DNA of 31,272 bases. It comes from a virus. The DNA lies in IMG/VR virus record IMGVR_UViG_3300032240_000041, positions 1 to 31,272 of that record, one strand, 5' to 3'. Positions 6,271-13,494 of the stretch are shown here, piece after piece. The notes under the pieces are model-generated. The model was given only the letters and a program-made list of their open reading frames with translations, made no database searches and had not been told where the DNA came from. Position 1 is the stretch's first letter. Each line of letters starts with the position of its first letter. The position numbers were made by a program, and so were the translations under genes.

Positions 6271-6443
6271 TGGCTGAGAAATGGATCCAAAAGGCAATCA
6301 AAAAGCCCGGCGCATTGCGTGCGTCTCTTGGTGTCAAAGGTGATAAACCTATCCCTGCTAAGAAGCTGGCTGCGGCTGCAAAAGCTCCGGGCAAAATGGG
6401 CCAGCGTGCTCGTTTGGCTCAAACCCTAAAGAAAATGAAGTGA
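6270..6443 (+). CDS. 57-residue basic phage protein (MAEKWIQKAIKKPGALR)
   Basis: Start ATG shares its A with the previous TAA (TAATG). The protein reads MAEKWIQKAIKKPGALRAS, then a Lys/Ala-rich helix (PAKKLAAAAKAPGK) and GQRARLAQTLKKMK. This exact style of short protein is widespread in environmental phage genomes, often just before an adaptor gene, as here. It is very basic (about a quarter Lys/Arg) and may bind DNA or acidic partners; that is inference. The next gene starts 2 nt after its stop. Confidence 0.82.
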   Translation: MAEKWIQKAIKKPGALRASLGVKGDKPIPAKKLAAAAKAPGKMGQRARLAQTLKKMK

Positions 6444-6444
6444 C

Positions 6445-7371
6445 ATGGCTCAAACCTCCGGCAATTCATCATTTAACCTTGACCTAACTGAATTGGTTGA
6501 GGAGGCGTTTGAACGCGCCGGTGGTGAGTTGCGCACGGGTTATGACCTGCGTACAGCCAGACGTAGTCTGAATATCATGTTTGCTGATTGGGCAAACCGT
6601 GGTATCAACCTGTGGACTATTGAGCAGGGTACGATTGATTTTGTGCAGGGGCAAAACACATACGCCTTGCCTGATGACACGATTGACTTGCTTGAGCATG
6701 TGATCCGTACAGGTGCTAACGTGGCAGCAACACAGGCTGATTTAACGATCACCCGTATCAGTGTATCTACGTACGCCACAATCCCAAATAAAATTACCCA
6801 AGCCAGACCTATTCAGGTTTGGATTCAACGATATAACGGACAGACTTCGCCGACAGGGTTAACCCTAAGTGGCGCAATTACAGCCACAGACACTCAAATC
6901 ACATTGGATTCCATAGTTGGTTTACCAGCCGCTGGGTTTGTAAAGATCGAAAACGAGATCATCAATTACAGCTATATCTCAGGGAATACCCTATATAACT
7001 GTTTCCGCGCCCAGCAAAATACAACTGCCGCGAGCCATGTATCCGGCACTGCCGTATATTGGCAGCAAGTTCCCGCGATCACCGTTTGGCCTACGCCAGA
7101 CAATGCGCAACAATACCAATTTGTATATTGGCGTCTGCGCCGCACTCAAGATGCGGGTGGCGGTGTAAATATCATGGATGTGCCTTTCCGCTTTATCCCT
7201 TGTATGGCGGCTGGCTTGGCCTATTATGTAGCTGGAAAAATCCCCACGGGCGCAGAACGCCTACCATTTCTTAAGACGCAGTATGACGAGGCGTGGGAGC
7301 TTGCAGCCTATGAAGATCATGAGAAAGCAGCTTTGAGGCTTGTACCCCGTCAAACCTACATTGGGAGGTAA
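6445..7371 (+). CDS. Head-tail adaptor-like protein (P22 gp4-type tail accessory)
   Basis: 308 residues. The N-terminal helical part (LTELVEEAFERAG, LRTARRSLNIMFADWANRGINLW) followed by a beta part (FVQGQNTYALPDDTIDLLEHVIR) is the arrangement I associate with the gp4-like tail accessory/adaptor proteins that attach below the portal of podoviruses. Residues about 140-195 form an inserted beta domain (ATDTQITLDSIVGLP, FVKIENEIINY, GNTLYNCFRAQ), seen in other tail proteins. The helical end (FRFIPCMAAGLAYYVAGK, LKTQYDEAWELAAYEDHEKA) completes the fold. It probably docks the tail to the portal. Start ATG is 2 nt after the previous stop. Confidence 0.72.
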   Translation: MAQTSGNSSFNLDLTELVEEAFERAGGELRTGYDLRTARRSLNIMFADWANRGINLWTIEQGTIDFVQGQNTYALPDDTIDLLEHVIRTGANVAATQADLTITRISVSTYATIPNKITQARPIQVWIQRYNGQTSPTGLTLSGAITATDTQITLDSIVGLPAAGFVKIENEIINYSYISGNTLYNCFRAQQNTTAASHVSGTAVYWQQVPAITVWPTPDNAQQYQFVYWRLRRTQDAGGGVNIMDVPFRFIPCMAAGLAYYVAGKIPTGAERLPFLKTQYDEAWELAAYEDHEKAALRLVPRQTYIGR

Positions 7372-7373
7372 CA

Positions 7374-7862
7374 GTGGCAACGGATAAACTTAGAAAAGGT
7401 TTAGATGAGATACCGCTTGAGGGTGGTGGCGCAGGCGCGGGGTTTGGTGGCGCAGGCGCGGGGATGTCTCCGCCCGTTATAAACAGGATCTTCCCCAAAA
7501 TGCCCGGTGGTAAGTTGGAAGGCGAGTACGCACACAGAAACGTGCGTTCAGCCGCAGAACTTGAAGACATTATGTCTAGAGGGGCGGCGCTTCCTCCAGT
7601 AGGTTCAAAAAACTTACAAAAATATTGGACACAAACAAGTTCCCACAATGGGTCTACAAAAGAGACCGCTGCGGCAACAATTCGGGCAAAAATGAGCAAC
7701 ATCAAGGAAAACGAACCTGTTTTGCGGGAACATATTCAGAGATTTGATCGAGATGCAAACGACTGGGTTCCGCTTAAGAAAGGTGGCAAAGTCAAAGCCA
7801 CGGCATCTTACCGTGCAGACGGTATTGCCAAGCGCGGCAAGACCAGAGGGAGAATTGTGTAA
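7374..7862 (+). CDS. Tagged small protein (C-terminal RADGIAKRGKTRGRIV), GTG start
   Basis: 162 residues, GTG start with strong Shine-Dalgarno GGGAGGT (7364-7370 region) behind the adaptor gene. A Gly/Ala repeat (GGAGAGFGGAGAGM) sits at about residues 18-31 and comes from a 21-bp DNA duplication. The middle (residues 45-130) is mixed helical with LEGEYAHRNVRSAAELEDIM and ETAAATIRAKMSNI. It ends with KKGGKV and the shared tag. No known function. It shows that the tag is not limited to the 2.7-5 kb cluster, since it recurs between the two adaptor-like genes. Confidence 0.75.
   Translation: MATDKLRKGLDEIPLEGGGAGAGFGGAGAGMSPPVINRIFPKMPGGKLEGEYAHRNVRSAAELEDIMSRGAALPPVGSKNLQKYWTQTSSHNGSTKETAAATIRAKMSNIKENEPVLREHIQRFDRDANDWVPLKKGGKVKATASYRADGIAKRGKTRGRIV
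7425..7463 (+). repeat. Tandem 18-bp identical units (period 21 bp)
   Basis: GGTGGCGCAGGCGCGGGG occurs at 7425-7442 and again at 7446-7463, giving the peptide GGAGAG twice. In-frame slippage or duplication is likely. Confidence 0.8.
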
Positions 7863-8287
7863 TGGGCAATAGGTTTGCCAGCGGTAAGTATGCGATTGCC
7901 CAATGCGACCGCTGCGACCAACGGTTCAAGTTGAAGGTTCTTAAGACCGAAATTATCAAAACCAAGAACTACAACCTCTTGGTATGCCCTACGTGCTGGG
8001 ATCCAGATCAGCCGCAGTTGCAACTTGGTATGTTCCCGGTTGATGACCCGCAAGCTTTGAGGAATCCACGACCCGACCGCAGTTATGTCGTGTCTGGAAC
8101 AAACGGATTGCAGATTGTCCCGACTGGTGATAGCGTAAATGGTTCTGGTACGGTTCAGGGTGGTAGTCGTATCTTTCAATGGAACTGGTTTCCAGTTGGT
8201 GGGACAAGGGCAAGTGATGACGGTTTAACACCAAATAATTTGGTTTTAACCGTAGAACTTGGTACAGTAACGGTAAGCGTAACGTAG
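7862..8287 (+). CDS. Zinc-ribbon phage protein
   Basis: 141 residues; ATG shares a base with the previous stop (TAATG). The N-terminus carries two Cys pairs, C15-x2-C18 and C42-x2-C45, with CPTCWDPDQPQLQLGM and DDPQALRNPRPD following. This is a recognisable small zinc-ribbon protein of environmental phages, always near the adaptor genes. The C-terminal half is beta-like with Gly/Thr-rich turns (GGSRIFQWNWFPVGG). The zinc ribbon may bind DNA or act as a structural clip at the portal vertex; neither is shown. Confidence 0.82.
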   Translation: MGNRFASGKYAIAQCDRCDQRFKLKVLKTEIIKTKNYNLLVCPTCWDPDQPQLQLGMFPVDDPQALRNPRPDRSYVVSGTNGLQIVPTGDSVNGSGTVQGGSRIFQWNWFPVGGTRASDDGLTPNNLVLTVELGTVTVSVT

Positions 8288-8297
8288 GAGTTTAAAC

Positions 8298-8474
8298 ATG
8301 GATACAAAGCAGGTAAAACAGATCGCTGACAAAGAGGTGAAAGCCCATGAGAAGCGTATGCACCCCGGCGCTAAGAAGATGGCGGCTGGTGGCAAGACCA
8401 ATGCTCAGATGCTGAAGTATGGTCGTAACATGGCAAAAGTAATGAACCAGCGTAGCTCTGGTCGTGGAGGCTAA
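8298..8474 (+). CDS. 58-residue basic protein (MDTKQVKQIADKEVKAHEKRMH)
   Basis: Good Shine-Dalgarno (TAGGAG, 8285-8290) before the ATG. The protein is helical at the start (KQVKQIADKEVKAHEK), has a central AAGGKT turn and ends with MLKYGRNMAKVMNQRSSGRGG. Similar tiny proteins with conserved KYGRNMAKV and a GRG end occur in other aquatic phages. It is basic and Met-rich. Function unknown. Confidence 0.8.
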   Translation: MDTKQVKQIADKEVKAHEKRMHPGAKKMAAGGKTNAQMLKYGRNMAKVMNQRSSGRGG

Positions 8475-8475
8475 C

Positions 8476-8718
8476 ATGGCTGAATTTGATTATTTCCCAG
8501 CAGATACCAAAGACCCTTGCGGCAAGTACACACAGCCCAAGGTCTACAAATCTGTGACTGTTGGTGAAGAGCCAGCAATAGAGACTATGCGTAAAGCTAA
8601 CGTGTCCGTTGCCAACACTCGCAGTCAAGACTATCCCCCCACTAAGACCAGCGGTGTGCAAATGCGTGGCGGCGGTGCGGCTACCAAAGGCAAGATGGCT
8701 CGGGGGCCAATGGCGTGA
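8476..8718 (+). CDS. Small protein ending GAATKGKMARGPMA
   Basis: 80 residues from the ATG at 8476, one base after the previous stop, with Shine-Dalgarno GGAGG (8466-8470). It opens MAEFDYFPADTKDP and closes with MRGGGAATKGKMARGPMA, a conserved C-terminus in this phage group. The end is a looser relative of the DGIA-KGKTKGR tag (GAATKGKxARG). Little predicted structure. It lies immediately before the second adaptor-like gene and probably belongs to the same assembly step; function unknown. Confidence 0.78.
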   Translation: MAEFDYFPADTKDPCGKYTQPKVYKSVTVGEEPAIETMRKANVSVANTRSQDYPPTKTSGVQMRGGGAATKGKMARGPMA

Positions 8719-9404
8719 ACTATTCTGAACTTGTAAATGCGGTAACCAACTATACGGAGAACACCGTAGAGACGTCCGTGATGAATACGTTCATCACTCA
8801 GGCGGAGCAACGCATTTACAACACGGTTCAGTTCCCCTCGCTGCGTAAGAACGTGACGGGGGTAACGTCGTCTGGAAACAAATATTTATCCTGCCCCGGC
8901 GACTTTCTGTCTACGTTTTCTTTGGCGGTAGTTGATGCAGATGGCAACTATGAGTATTTGTTGAATAAAGATGTGAACTTTATCCGTCAGGCTTATCCTC
9001 AGCCAACCGATACTGCGCTCCCCAAGTATTACGCTTTGTTTGGCCCAACCACAACATCTGGCGCAAGCCCAACAATCACAAATGAGTTGAGCTTCATTCT
9101 TGGCCCAACGCCTAATGCGGCTTACAATGTTGAGCTTCACTACTACTATTACCCAGAATCAATCACCACAGCTACAACCACATGGCTGGGTGATAACTTT
9201 GACACTGTGCTGTTGTATGGCACATTGGTTGAGGCTTACACCTACATGAAGGGTGAGGCAGACATCATGGGCTTGTATGACGGCAAGTACAAAGAAGCAC
9301 TTGCGTTGGCATCTCGTCTTGGCGATGGTCTGGAGCGTAGTGACGCATACCGTAGTGGTCAGTATCGTCAGGCTCCTCTGCCACCCAATAACGGAGTGCG
9401 TTAA
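8715..9404 (+). CDS. Second head-tail adaptor-like protein, GTG start
   Basis: 229 residues; GTG overlaps the previous stop (GTGA). The helical N-terminus (YSELVNAVTNYTEN, MNTFITQAEQRIYNTVQFPSLRK) is followed by a beta part (KYLSCPGDFLSTFSLAVVDADG), a YYYYPE strand and a C-terminal helix bundle (LLYGTLVEAYTYMKG, YKEALALASRL). This matches the phage adaptor proteins placed between portal and tail (SU10/gp6-like adaptor class, from memory). It probably forms the second ring of the neck. Two adaptor-like genes in one cluster are common in podovirus relatives. Confidence 0.75.
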   Translation: MNYSELVNAVTNYTENTVETSVMNTFITQAEQRIYNTVQFPSLRKNVTGVTSSGNKYLSCPGDFLSTFSLAVVDADGNYEYLLNKDVNFIRQAYPQPTDTALPKYYALFGPTTTSGASPTITNELSFILGPTPNAAYNVELHYYYYPESITTATTTWLGDNFDTVLLYGTLVEAYTYMKGEADIMGLYDGKYKEALALASRLGDGLERSDAYRSGQYRQAPLPPNNGVR

Positions 9405-9826
9405 TGGCTTTTACCGGCAATTACTCCTGCAACACACTGCGTAGCGGCTTGGCAAACGGGTCTATCAATCTGACGACCGACACGTTCTATTTGGCGCTGT
9501 ACACAAACAACGCCACATTGGATGAGACAACTACTGCCTACACAGCTACTGGCGAAGCATCAGGTGGTAATTACGCCGCTGGTGGGCAAGTTGTAACTGC
9601 GACAGTCTCATCTGAAACTACGGCATCCGGCAGCATTGTTTATGTGTCGTTTTCTTCCCCATCATGGACTGGTCAGATTACCGCCAGAGGTGCGTTGATT
9701 TACAAAGCCGGTGCAAATGGAGCGGTGTGCGTCCTTGACTTTGGCAATGACAAAACATCCAACAATACTTTCACTGTGACGATGCCTGCTAACACCAGCT
9801 CATCTGCACTCATCAGACTTGTTTAA
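9404..9826 (+). CDS. Small beta-rich tail protein
   Basis: 140 residues; ATG shares its A with the previous TAA. The text MAFTGNYSCNTLRSGLANGSINL, TFYLALYTNNATLDETTTAY, GGNYAAGGQVVTA, ITARGALIYKAG, AVCVLDFGNDKTS is a well-repeated phage structural protein, probably a beta-sandwich that is part of a tail fibre or its attachment. No charged clusters and no enzyme motif. It opens the fibre region. Confidence 0.8.
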   Translation: MAFTGNYSCNTLRSGLANGSINLTTDTFYLALYTNNATLDETTTAYTATGEASGGNYAAGGQVVTATVSSETTASGSIVYVSFSSPSWTGQITARGALIYKAGANGAVCVLDFGNDKTSNNTFTVTMPANTSSSALIRLV

Positions 9827-9836
9827 GGAGCATTAA

Positions 9837-10418
9837 ATGTCTACCGTAGAAAAAGCCCAAGCCGCCGACGTTATCGGTAGCGCAATCACCAAAGCCTTGG
9901 ATAGCGGCGAGTCCGCGACTGCCAAAGGCGTGTATCACATGCAGTGCTTTGACAAAGATGGAAACCTGAAGTGGGAAGCTGAGTGTCCCAATCTGGTCGT
10001 CAATGGCGGCTTACAGGACATGAATAACAAGTATTTCCTTGGCAGTGCATATACCGCTGCTTGGTACATTGGCTTGTATGGCGCTGGTGCTTCAAACAAT
10101 CCAGCCGCCGGTGATACCGCAGCCTCGCACGCTGGCTGGACTGAAGTTACCCCCTACAGCCAAGCTACTCGTCCCGCTTGTACGTTTGCCACCCCCACCA
10201 CAGCAAATCCGTCTGTAGCGACCAACTCAGCCTCCCCTGCTGTTTACAGCATCAACGCAACAGCTACTGTTGGTGGTGCATTCTTGATTAGCAACAGCAC
10301 CAAGGGCGGATCAACAGGCACTTTGTACTCTGCGTCTGACTTCACCTCCCCCGGCGACCGCTCTGTTGTTTCAGGCGATACGCTGAACGTCACTTACACA
10401 CTTAGCTTGGCAGGTTAA
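9837..10418 (+). CDS. Putative tail-fibre-associated structural protein
   Basis: 193 residues, Shine-Dalgarno AAGGAG (9825-9830). A charged N-terminus (VEKAQAADVIGSAITKAL) leads to YHMQCFDKDGNLKWEAECPNLVVNGGLQDMN, a domain I know from many phage structural proteins, followed by YIGLYGAG and Thr/Ser/Ala-rich beta strands. The WYIGLYG strand resembles FYLALYT in the preceding protein, so both probably share one fold. Role: likely fibre or tail-tip subunit. Confidence 0.75.
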   Translation: MSTVEKAQAADVIGSAITKALDSGESATAKGVYHMQCFDKDGNLKWEAECPNLVVNGGLQDMNNKYFLGSAYTAAWYIGLYGAGASNNPAAGDTAASHAGWTEVTPYSQATRPACTFATPTTANPSVATNSASPAVYSINATATVGGAFLISNSTKGGSTGTLYSASDFTSPGDRSVVSGDTLNVTYTLSLAG

Positions 10419-10420
10419 TC

Positions 10421-10597
10421 ATGGCAACATTTAAAAAAGGCGATGTCGTAAAGCTGGCTGGCGTAGTTCCTCAAGGCCCAGTGATTGGTATGCGTATGGA
10501 CGATGATGGCAATGTGTCTTACTTGATTGAGTGGACAGATGTTGATGGTCATGCACAACAACGCTGGTTTGCCGAGTCTGAACTTGCCGCTGTTTAA
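10421..10597 (+). CDS. 58-residue YodC/DUF2158-like protein
   Basis: The start ATG follows the previous stop by 2 nt (AGG about 9 nt upstream). The protein opens FKKGDVVKLAG and has YLIEWTDVDGHAQQRWFAESEL at the end. GDVV-x-L at the start and W-x-D-x-x-G-x-x-Q-x-x-W-F-x-E-x-E-L at the end are the pattern of the small YodC-like (DUF2158) SH3-like fold. Function of that family is unknown. It is the only gene of the fibre block that does not look like a fibre. Confidence 0.75.
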   Translation: MATFKKGDVVKLAGVVPQGPVIGMRMDDDGNVSYLIEWTDVDGHAQQRWFAESELAAV

Positions 10598-10615
10598 ATG
10601 AGCGGGGCATGACGA

Positions 10616-11704
10616 GTGTTTGGCATATCGGCCTTCTCACAAGCCCCATTCTCGGCGCTTGGTAACTCTGTCTATAACGCAGACATAGCAGAGACAGCCA
10701 CGGCGACGGATAGCGTTTCATCGCTTTTAACTTTCCTCTCTTCTGTATCTGAGACATCGACTGCCACGGATGCGGTGTCTTCTTTGGTTACTTTCCCTGC
10801 GGCGGTATCTGAAACATCGACGGCTACAGATTCAACCTCATCAGCCCAAACATTTGTTACCGCAGTCAGCGAGGCATCGACAGCAACAGACTCATTTGCC
10901 GCAACCCAAACATTTGCGTCCACGGTTAGCGAGACAGCTACAGCCACGGATTCAGTGTCTGGCACACAAAGCTTTGCGTCTTCCGTGTCCGAAACATCAA
11001 CTGCTACAGATTCAGATGCGGTAGCTGCCAGCACATTCAATGCACCGGTAACAGAAGCCTCCACAGCAACAGACTCAACTTCATCCACGGCAACATTTGG
11101 TACATCAATCAGTGAGGCGGCAACAGCTACTGACACGGATTCAGCAGCACAAACTTTTGCCACCAGCGTGGCGGAAACAGCGACAGCTACGGATTCAGTT
11201 TCTGGAATACCTACATTTAAATCGACTATTGCTGAGACAGCCACGGCCACGGATGATGTGTCAAGTTCATTTGCCTTTAACAGCGCGGTGAGCGAAACAG
11301 CAACTGCAACGGACGCAGTGTCTGGCGGGCTTCTTTTCTTAAATAACATTGCTGAGTCTTCTGTAGCTACAGATGCAATTGATGCGTTTGCTGTATTCCA
11401 AGCGATGATTGAGGAGTTTGGTACGGTGCTAGATGCAACGGTGGCCGTTCCAATATATTTGTGCGCCATCCAAGAGGCAGTGGCAGCGTCTGATTCGTTC
11501 TTTGCTCGGTTCTTGTGGGAGTTGATTCAAGACAGCCAGTCAGCAAACTGGGGCAATATTGATAACTCAGAAAGCACAACATGGGCGACAATCGGTGCAG
11601 CGCAGACTGCTGGCTGGTCAACCATAGACACCGCAGAACCCGCTGACTGGGCAACGATTGACGATAGCAACCCCAATACTTGGACAAAGATTGGGACAAC
11701 TTGA
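10616..11704 (+). CDS. Repeat tail protein (20-residue and 11-residue repeats), GTG start
   Basis: 362 residues. GTG at 10616 follows GGGG; an ATG at 10598 in the same frame meets a stop after four codons. Residues 1-24 (FGISAFSQAPFSALG) are a typical head for this type. Residues 25-304 are about 14 tandem repeats of 20 residues with core xETATATDxVSxxxTFxxxV; the last three are degenerate. Residues 308-362 are exactly five 11-residue repeats with a conserved Trp and TI (ANWGNID, TTWATIG, AGWSTID, ADWATID, NTWTKIG). Such regular repeats suggest a long beta-structured or fibrous shaft with a different C-terminal repeat tip. Copy number could vary between relatives. Role: likely fibre or tail spike shaft. 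Confidence 0.82.
   Translation: MFGISAFSQAPFSALGNSVYNADIAETATATDSVSSLLTFLSSVSETSTATDAVSSLVTFPAAVSETSTATDSTSSAQTFVTAVSEASTATDSFAATQTFASTVSETATATDSVSGTQSFASSVSETSTATDSDAVAASTFNAPVTEASTATDSTSSTATFGTSISEAATATDTDSAAQTFATSVAETATATDSVSGIPTFKSTIAETATATDDVSSSFAFNSAVSETATATDAVSGGLLFLNNIAESSVATDAIDAFAVFQAMIEEFGTVLDATVAVPIYLCAIQEAVAASDSFFARFLWELIQDSQSANWGNIDNSESTTWATIGAAQTAGWSTIDTAEPADWATIDDSNPNTWTKIGTT
10688..11527 (+). repeat. About 14 tandem 60-bp coding repeats
   Basis: Each unit encodes 20 residues beginning SETxTATD or AETATATD (one unit is 21, the last 19 residues). DNA units have diverged mostly at third positions and in the last 10 codons. Units 12-14 keep only the spacing and the E and D positions. 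Confidence 0.85.
11537..11701 (+). repeat. Five tandem 33-bp coding repeats at the C-terminus
   Basis: Five exact 11-codon units with Trp at position 5 and Ile at position 8 end directly at the stop codon. They are unrelated to the 60-bp repeats before them. Confidence 0.85.
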
Positions 11705-11713
11705 GAGTAAGAC

Positions 11714-12172
11714 ATGGCATTAGTTTTAGCTGATCGAGTTAGGGAAACTACTACCACCGCTGGTACAGGCACGGTCACGCTTGCTGGAGCCGTGACGGGG
11801 TATCAGTCTTTCTCTGTTGTTGGAAATGGCAATACAACGTATTACACTATTGCTGGACAAGGTACGGCTGAGTGGGAAGTTGGAATTGGGACTTACACCT
11901 CATCAGGCACTACGCTTGCACGGACAACCGTGTTGGCTTCCAGTAATTCTGGGTCGCTGGTCAGCTTCAGCGCAGGTACAAAGGATGTGTTTGTCACTTA
12001 CCCGGCGGGTAGATCGGTATATGGTGGCGAGGGCTACACAGAAAACGACGCCCAGATTGACATAAGCTCGACGATTAACACGGGTAGAAATGCTATCAGC
12101 GCAGGCCCAATCACGGTGGCTACAGGCGTTACAGTGACTGTGCCAACAGGTTCAGTCTGGACTGTTGTCTGA
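11714..12172 (+). CDS. Tail-fibre protein with GPITV-GVTVTVP-GSVWTVV end module
   Basis: 152 residues, start 10 nt after the previous stop with GAG/AAG as weak Shine-Dalgarno. The head MALVLADRVRETTTTAGTGTVTLAG, then YQSFSVVGNGNTTYYTI and EVGIGTYTSSGTTLARTTVLASSNSG, is a common phage fibre domain. The last 22 residues form a module repeated at the end of the next protein. It is a beta-rich virion protein, probably at the tail periphery. Position before further fibre genes supports this. Confidence 0.8.
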   Translation: MALVLADRVRETTTTAGTGTVTLAGAVTGYQSFSVVGNGNTTYYTIAGQGTAEWEVGIGTYTSSGTTLARTTVLASSNSGSLVSFSAGTKDVFVTYPAGRSVYGGEGYTENDAQIDISSTINTGRNAISAGPITVATGVTVTVPTGSVWTVV

Positions 12173-12204
12173 TAAAGAAATAGAATACAAAAAGGAGCTT
12201 AAAC

Positions 12205-12816
12205 ATGCCATCAGCATATACCGATCTGCTAAAGCTGGTTCAGCCAGTCACTGGAGAACTCACCAATACGTGGGGTAACACGGTTAATTCCACGTTTACG
12301 CAGTTCATTGAGAATGCTGTTGCTGGTTATCAAAGCCAAAGCGTAACCAGCGGTGATTGGACTCTATCCACAACCACACCCGGCGATACTGCCAACCCGT
12401 CAACCAATGCTGCTCGTTACGCAATTTTGATTGCAACTGGAACACCAGCCACAACTCGTTACATTTACGCCCCACAACAAAGCAAAACCTACATCGTAAT
12501 CAACAATTGCACAGACCAAAGTTCAGTGTATATACGTGGTGGAACATCAAGTTCATACACAACCGGTGTAATGATTGCAGCAGGAAGTTCTGCTCTTGTG
12601 GCTTGGGATTCTACAGCTAGTGATTTTGTAAAAGTTGCAGGGGGCAGTGGTGCAACCGGTGGTGGTACAAACCAAGTATTTTTTCAAAACGACCAAACAG
12701 TTACAACAAATTACACCATCACCTCGAGTAAAAACGCAGGTACGTTTGGCCCCATCACAGTAAATTCCGGTGTCACAGTTACAGTTCCAAGTGGTTCTGT
12801 CTGGACAGTTGTTTAA
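12205..12816 (+). CDS. Tail-fibre protein sharing the end module
   Basis: 203 residues with strong Shine-Dalgarno (AAGGAG). It starts MPSAYTDLLKLVQPVTGELTNTWG, a frequent fibre N-terminus that probably anchors to the tail. The middle is beta-like (YAILIATGTP, YIYAPQQSKTYIVINNC, SVYIRGG). A Gly-rich hinge (GGSGATGGG) separates it from the last part, which ends GPITVNSGVTVTVPSGSVWTVV, differing from the previous protein's last 22 residues at only three or four positions. Likely a subunit of the same fibre complex. Confidence 0.8.
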   Translation: MPSAYTDLLKLVQPVTGELTNTWGNTVNSTFTQFIENAVAGYQSQSVTSGDWTLSTTTPGDTANPSTNAARYAILIATGTPATTRYIYAPQQSKTYIVINNCTDQSSVYIRGGTSSSYTTGVMIAAGSSALVAWDSTASDFVKVAGGSGATGGGTNQVFFQNDQTVTTNYTITSSKNAGTFGPITVNSGVTVTVPSGSVWTVV

Positions 12817-12825
12817 GGAGAACAC

Positions 12826-13494
12826 ATGAGTTCAGTAGCCATTTCAGGTAACGCAAGCGGGGCAGGCGTAATCACCATTGCCTCCCCCAATACCGCAAGC
12901 AATTACACAATGACGTTGCCAGCGGCGACAGATACGTTTGTTGGAAAAGCCACAACTGATACATTGACAAATAAAACGCTGACCAGCCCAACAATGACTG
13001 GTGCGGTAGTAAGTTCGATGGCATCCAGTGTGATTACATCTAGCACTGCGGTTGCATCTACCAGTGGTACGTCAATTGACTTTACAGCTTTGCCAAGTTG
13101 GATTAAACGTATCACCATAATGTTTCAAGGCGTATCTTTATCATCGACAGCAAATGTTTTGGTTCAACTTGGAACAGGTAGTACAACATTTACAACAACA
13201 GGTTACCTTTCAACCAGTAATGGCGCACAGGGGGGAGGAAACTCAATAAATACATCTACGGCTGGATTTGTAATAATTGATACGTCTGCCGCAGCCGTTA
13301 TTTCTGGTCATATGGTAATTACAAATATTACTGGAAACAATTGGGTTTCATCTCACGTTGCAAAAAGAGATACGGCTTTAATAATGTCTGGCGCTGGCGA
13401 TGTTTCTTTAGGCGCGGTGTTAACTGCTGTCCGTATTACATCAACTAGCACAGATACTTTTGACGCTGGTTCAATTAACATCTTTTACGAGTAA
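12826..13494 (+). CDS. Tail-fibre protein with receptor-binding-like C-terminal domain
   Basis: 222 residues, Shine-Dalgarno AAGGAGA. Residues 1-60 hold ASPNTASNYTMTLPAAT and TDTLTNKTLTSPTMTGA, a classic fibre shaft motif. From about residue 77 to the end (GTSIDFTALPSWIKRITIMF ... DTFDAGSINIFYE) there is a globular beta module, also present in the next gene. This module is widespread at phage fibre tips, so it likely contacts the host surface. The two copies have diverged strongly in the middle, as expected for host-range selection. Confidence 0.82.
   Translation: MSSVAISGNASGAGVITIASPNTASNYTMTLPAATDTFVGKATTDTLTNKTLTSPTMTGAVVSSMASSVITSSTAVASTSGTSIDFTALPSWIKRITIMFQGVSLSSTANVLVQLGTGSTTFTTTGYLSTSNGAQGGGNSINTSTAGFVIIDTSAAAVISGHMVITNITGNNWVSSHVAKRDTALIMSGAGDVSLGAVLTAVRITSTSTDTFDAGSINIFYE

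Noticed and set aside
10429-10440. TTTAAAAAAG as a slippery site
   Set aside because: The codon phase (TTT AAA AAA GGC) does not fit the X-XXY-YYZ rule and a shift would give no extended product.
10598-10612. ATG at 10598 as start of the repeat protein
   Set aside because: In the same frame it reads four codons and meets TGA; GTG at 10616 is the usable start.
10672-11469. 265-codon open frame on the minus strand
   Set aside because: It lies wholly opposite the 60-bp repeat gene; the repeats simply lack stop codons on the other strand and the product is a repeated VAVDVSDT shadow.
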